Assembly: GCA_017461725.1 (NCBI GenBank)
Contig: JAFTXG010000010.1
Location: 1 to 34,630 of the forward strand
DNA from: Lachnospiraceae bacterium
Lineage (GTDB): Bacteria; Bacillota; Clostridia; Lachnospirales; Lachnospiraceae
Direction: 5' to 3'
Length of the DNA: 34,630 nt
The notes under the pieces were generated by a model, which had not been told where the DNA came from, ran no database searches, and worked only from the letters and a program-made list of their open reading frames with translations. The position numbers were made by a program, and so were the translations under genes. Shown here in pieces: positions 32,499 to 34,630 of the stretch. How positions within the stretch are numbered: position 1 is the first letter of the stretch; the number at the start of each line of letters is the position of its first letter.

Positions 32499-34630
32499 TT
32501 GAGAGCAATACGATTAAAAACAGAATATTTGACCGAGCCGTTGGGTCTGGGGATCGCTGTGCCCAGATTTTACTGGAACTGTGAGGGTGGCGAAAAGCAG
32601 ACGGCTTACCAGATCATCGCAAAGTGCAATGAAAATGTGGTCTGGGACAGCGGTAAGGTGGCGTCCTGCGCTATGACCCACATTCCCTATGGCGGTGAGA
32701 AACTGCATAGCCGGGATAGAATCGTTTGGTTTGTAACGCTGTGGGATGAAAATGATGTTCCCGGCGAAGCGGCAGAGAGTTGGTTCGAGCTGGGTTTACT
32801 TGCCTCCTCTGACTGGAAAGCAAAATGGATCACTGGCGACTACAAGCCTAATAAACGGTACCGCCAGAGCGTGGACTGCTTCCGGAAGTGCTTTGAAGTA
32901 ACTAAAGAAATCGTCCAAGCACGGCTGTATGCATCCGCTCGTGGTCTTTACGATGTTCACATCAACGGCAAGCGGATTGAAGATTTCATCCTTGCTCCCG
33001 GCATGACCGACTACCGCAAGCGCATCCAGTATCAGACTTATGATGTGACCGCACTTTTGCAACAGAAAAATACTGTGGAGTTGCGTCTTGCTGACGGCTG
33101 GTATCGTGGAAGTTCAGCTGCTTACGGTGCCACCAATGTGTATGGTGAGCAGACCAGTATCATTGCACAGTTGGAGATTGTCTATGCCGATGGCAGTCGG
33201 TCCGTAATCTGTACCGACGAAAGCTGGGCCTGGTGTAACGACGGTCCCATCCGCTTCGCTGACTTGAAGGACGGCGAAGTCTATAACGCGCTGATGGTTC
33301 CTTCTTATATTGGAAAGGCCAAAGTAGTGGATGCACCCAATGCACCGCTGGTGGCATCCAATAATGTACCTGTCCGGGAAAAAGAACACTTTACACCGAA
33401 GGTTCTGATTTGTGCAGACGGCAAGCGTGTTCTGGACTTCGGGCAGAATATCGCAGGTTATCTGGAATTTACTGTTCGGGGCAAGTCCGGGCAGTCTTTT
33501 CGCCTGTTCTGTGGCGAAATTCTGGATGCGGACGGCCATGTGGATATGTGCAATATTCAGGAGGTCGTACCCTCCAAACGCTACGATCAGATGGCTATGC
33601 TAATGAAGCTGTTAACCGGCAAAGCCTCCGGTATCCCGACACTGAGTCCTTTGCAGGAGATCCGTTTCACCTGTTCTGGTGGCGTGGATCATTACAAGAC
33701 CAGCTTTGCAGTCTTTGGCTTCCGTTATGTGCAGATCGAGGGCCGGGTGGAATTTGATAACATTGAGGCGATTGCTGTTTATTCTGACATGGAGCAGACC
33801 GGCACATTTGAATGCTCCAATACGCTGGTGAACAAGCTGTACAGCAATACCCTCTGGAGCATGAAGGGCAACTATCTGGAGCTACCCACCGACTGCCCCA
33901 CAAGAGAGCGGTTGGGCTGGACCGGCGATGCACAGATCTTCTTTGATACAGGTGCGTATCTGATGGACACTTCCGCCTTCTTCCGCAAGTGGATCCAGGA
34001 TATGGCCGATGCCCAGTATAAAGATGGCCTGCTTCCTGCGGTGCTGCCTTATCAGGGTATTGAAATGATGTACAAGACCACAGGACAGTCCGTGGGTTGG
34101 GCGGATGCTGTTTATCTGGTGCCTTACCGTTATTACAAGCGTTTCGGGGACAAGGCTCTGCTGGAGAATTGCTACCCCATGATGAAAAAGTACGCCGATT
34201 ATCTGCTGTCCCATCTGGGCATGGCAGACAAGAAGGAAGCAAAGGCCAATCCCTATAACCAATATACCTACGAAAAGGGCATGCATCTTGGCGAATGGCT
34301 GGAGCCGGAGGAGTTCCAGGAGAAGGTCTCTGCTGGCAAGAAGCCCAAACATCCCGAGGAAGCTACAGCCTATCTGCACTATGCGATGAAGACTATGGTG
34401 GAAATCGCGGCTTTGCTGGGTAAGGATCAGGAAGCCAAGACTTATGCCACCTATGCAGAAGGTGCGAAGCAGGCATACGACCACCTGTTTGTAAAGACTG
34501 GCACGCTGGATACGAACAGACAGGCCAAGATCATCCGTCCTCTGGCGCTGGGACTGCTGGATGGCGAGGATAAAAAGACCGCTCAACAGCGGCTGGTGAA
34601 GGCGGTCACCGACTGCAATTACCATGTTGG
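32499..34630 (+). CDS. Alpha-L-rhamnosidase, GH78 family (cut by right edge)
   Basis: The reading frame is open from 32499 to the window edge, giving 710 residues and no stop, so the C-terminus is missing. The probable start is TTG at 32499 with GGAG at 32487-32490; a GTG at 32490 is possible but lacks a site. The N-terminal beta domains (including SDWKAKWITGDY and ADGWYRGSSAAYGATNVYG) precede the six-hairpin barrel. The family signature PTDCPTRERLGWTGDAQIFF includes Asp465 and Glu470, likely catalytic. It releases alpha-linked L-rhamnose, typical of plant flavonoid or saponin glycosides and pectic side chains. No signal peptide is visible, so it is cytoplasmic. Confidence 0.93.
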   Translation, partial: MRAIRLKTEYLTEPLGLGIAVPRFYWNCEGGEKQTAYQIIAKCNENVVWDSGKVASCAMTHIPYGGEKLHSRDRIVWFVTLWDENDVPGEAAESWFELGLLASSDWKAKWITGDYKPNKRYRQSVDCFRKCFEVTKEIVQARLYASARGLYDVHINGKRIEDFILAPGMTDYRKRIQYQTYDVTALLQQKNTVELRLADGWYRGSSAAYGATNVYGEQTSIIAQLEIVYADGSRSVICTDESWAWCNDGPIRFADLKDGEVYNALMVPSYIGKAKVVDAPNAPLVASNNVPVREKEHFTPKVLICADGKRVLDFGQNIAGYLEFTVRGKSGQSFRLFCGEILDADGHVDMCNIQEVVPSKRYDQMAMLMKLLTGKASGIPTLSPLQEIRFTCSGGVDHYKTSFAVFGFRYVQIEGRVEFDNIEAIAVYSDMEQTGTFECSNTLVNKLYSNTLWSMKGNYLELPTDCPTRERLGWTGDAQIFFDTGAYLMDTSAFFRKWIQDMADAQYKDGLLPAVLPYQGIEMMYKTTGQSVGWADAVYLVPYRYYKRFGDKALLENCYPMMKKYADYLLSHLGMADKKEAKANPYNQYTYEKGMHLGEWLEPEEFQEKVSAGKKPKHPEEATAYLHYAMKTMVEIAALLGKDQEAKTYATYAEGAKQAYDHLFVKTGTLDTNRQAKIIRPLALGLLDGEDKKTAQQRLVKAVTDCNYHV

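Noticed and set aside
1..34630. CRISPR arrays, tRNA or rRNA genes, complete insertion sequences, prophage
   Set aside because: No regular repeat-spacer pattern, tRNA cloverleaf, rRNA sequence, intact transposase or phage structural gene was seen by reading the window; only the Rpn relic hints at mobile DNA.

Overview
The window looks like chromosome from a spore-forming gut-type Clostridia, most likely Lachnospiraceae. The evidence is strong AGGAGG-type ribosome binding sites, sigma-A-type promoters, a T-box leader on valS, the spoIIAA-spoIIAB-sigF and spoVA sporulation genes in their classical order, a relic of an Rpn-type nuclease gene common in that family, and LplB/YtcP-type sugar importers without a local ATPase. 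The species cannot be named from this sequence alone.

Layout. (1) 1-6530: a membrane-anchored AraC-type regulator (minus strand) is divergent from a lipoprotein sugar-binding protein and two LplB/YtcP-type permeases. A long hairpin separates the binding protein from the permeases and a terminator follows. The left edge carries a row of short hairpins ending in the regulator's terminator. (2) 6789-7128: remnant of an Rpn-family gene. (3) 7132-10200: promoter, Val-specific T-box leader and valS, ending in a hairpin facing a convergent gene. (4) 10216-12816: a large unrecognised membrane-anchored extracellular protein (minus strand). (5) 12951-16134: folC, a 48-residue protein and a zinc-ribbon/TPR membrane protein. 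(6) 16212-19680: the forespore module, with SpoIIAA, SpoIIAB and sigma-F, then a near-perfect sigma-G promoter, a small unrecognised membrane protein, SpoVAA, SpoVAB and SpoVAC. SpoVAD and SpoVAE do not follow. (7) 19747-23406: an isolated EutH-like permease, an alpha/beta hydrolase, and a GMP synthase whose glutaminase domain has lost its catalytic residues. (8) 23502-34630: a TetR regulator divergent from a glycoside-utilisation operon of GPH transporter, SGNH hydrolase, GH2, domain-swapped GH3, TIM-barrel sugar isomerase/epimerase-like protein and a GH78 alpha-L-rhamnosidase that runs off the right edge.

How they fit together. Region 8 reads as one catabolic unit. None of its enzymes has a visible signal peptide, so the GPH permease probably imports a small glycoside that is de-esterified and trimmed in the cytoplasm, with rhamnose, a beta-linked galactose/glucuronate-type sugar and a beta-glucose/xylose-type sugar as likely parts. 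The TetR protein probably acts at the intergenic region, where the two promoters share one palindromic -10 element. Region 1 is a separate sugar-uptake unit with no hydrolase nearby.

Best candidates for something undescribed: the GMP synthase with a degenerate glutaminase domain; the small membrane protein under a consensus sigma-G promoter in a spoVA operon that stops at spoVAC; the shared-palindrome divergent promoter; and the glycoside cluster whose substrate is unknown.
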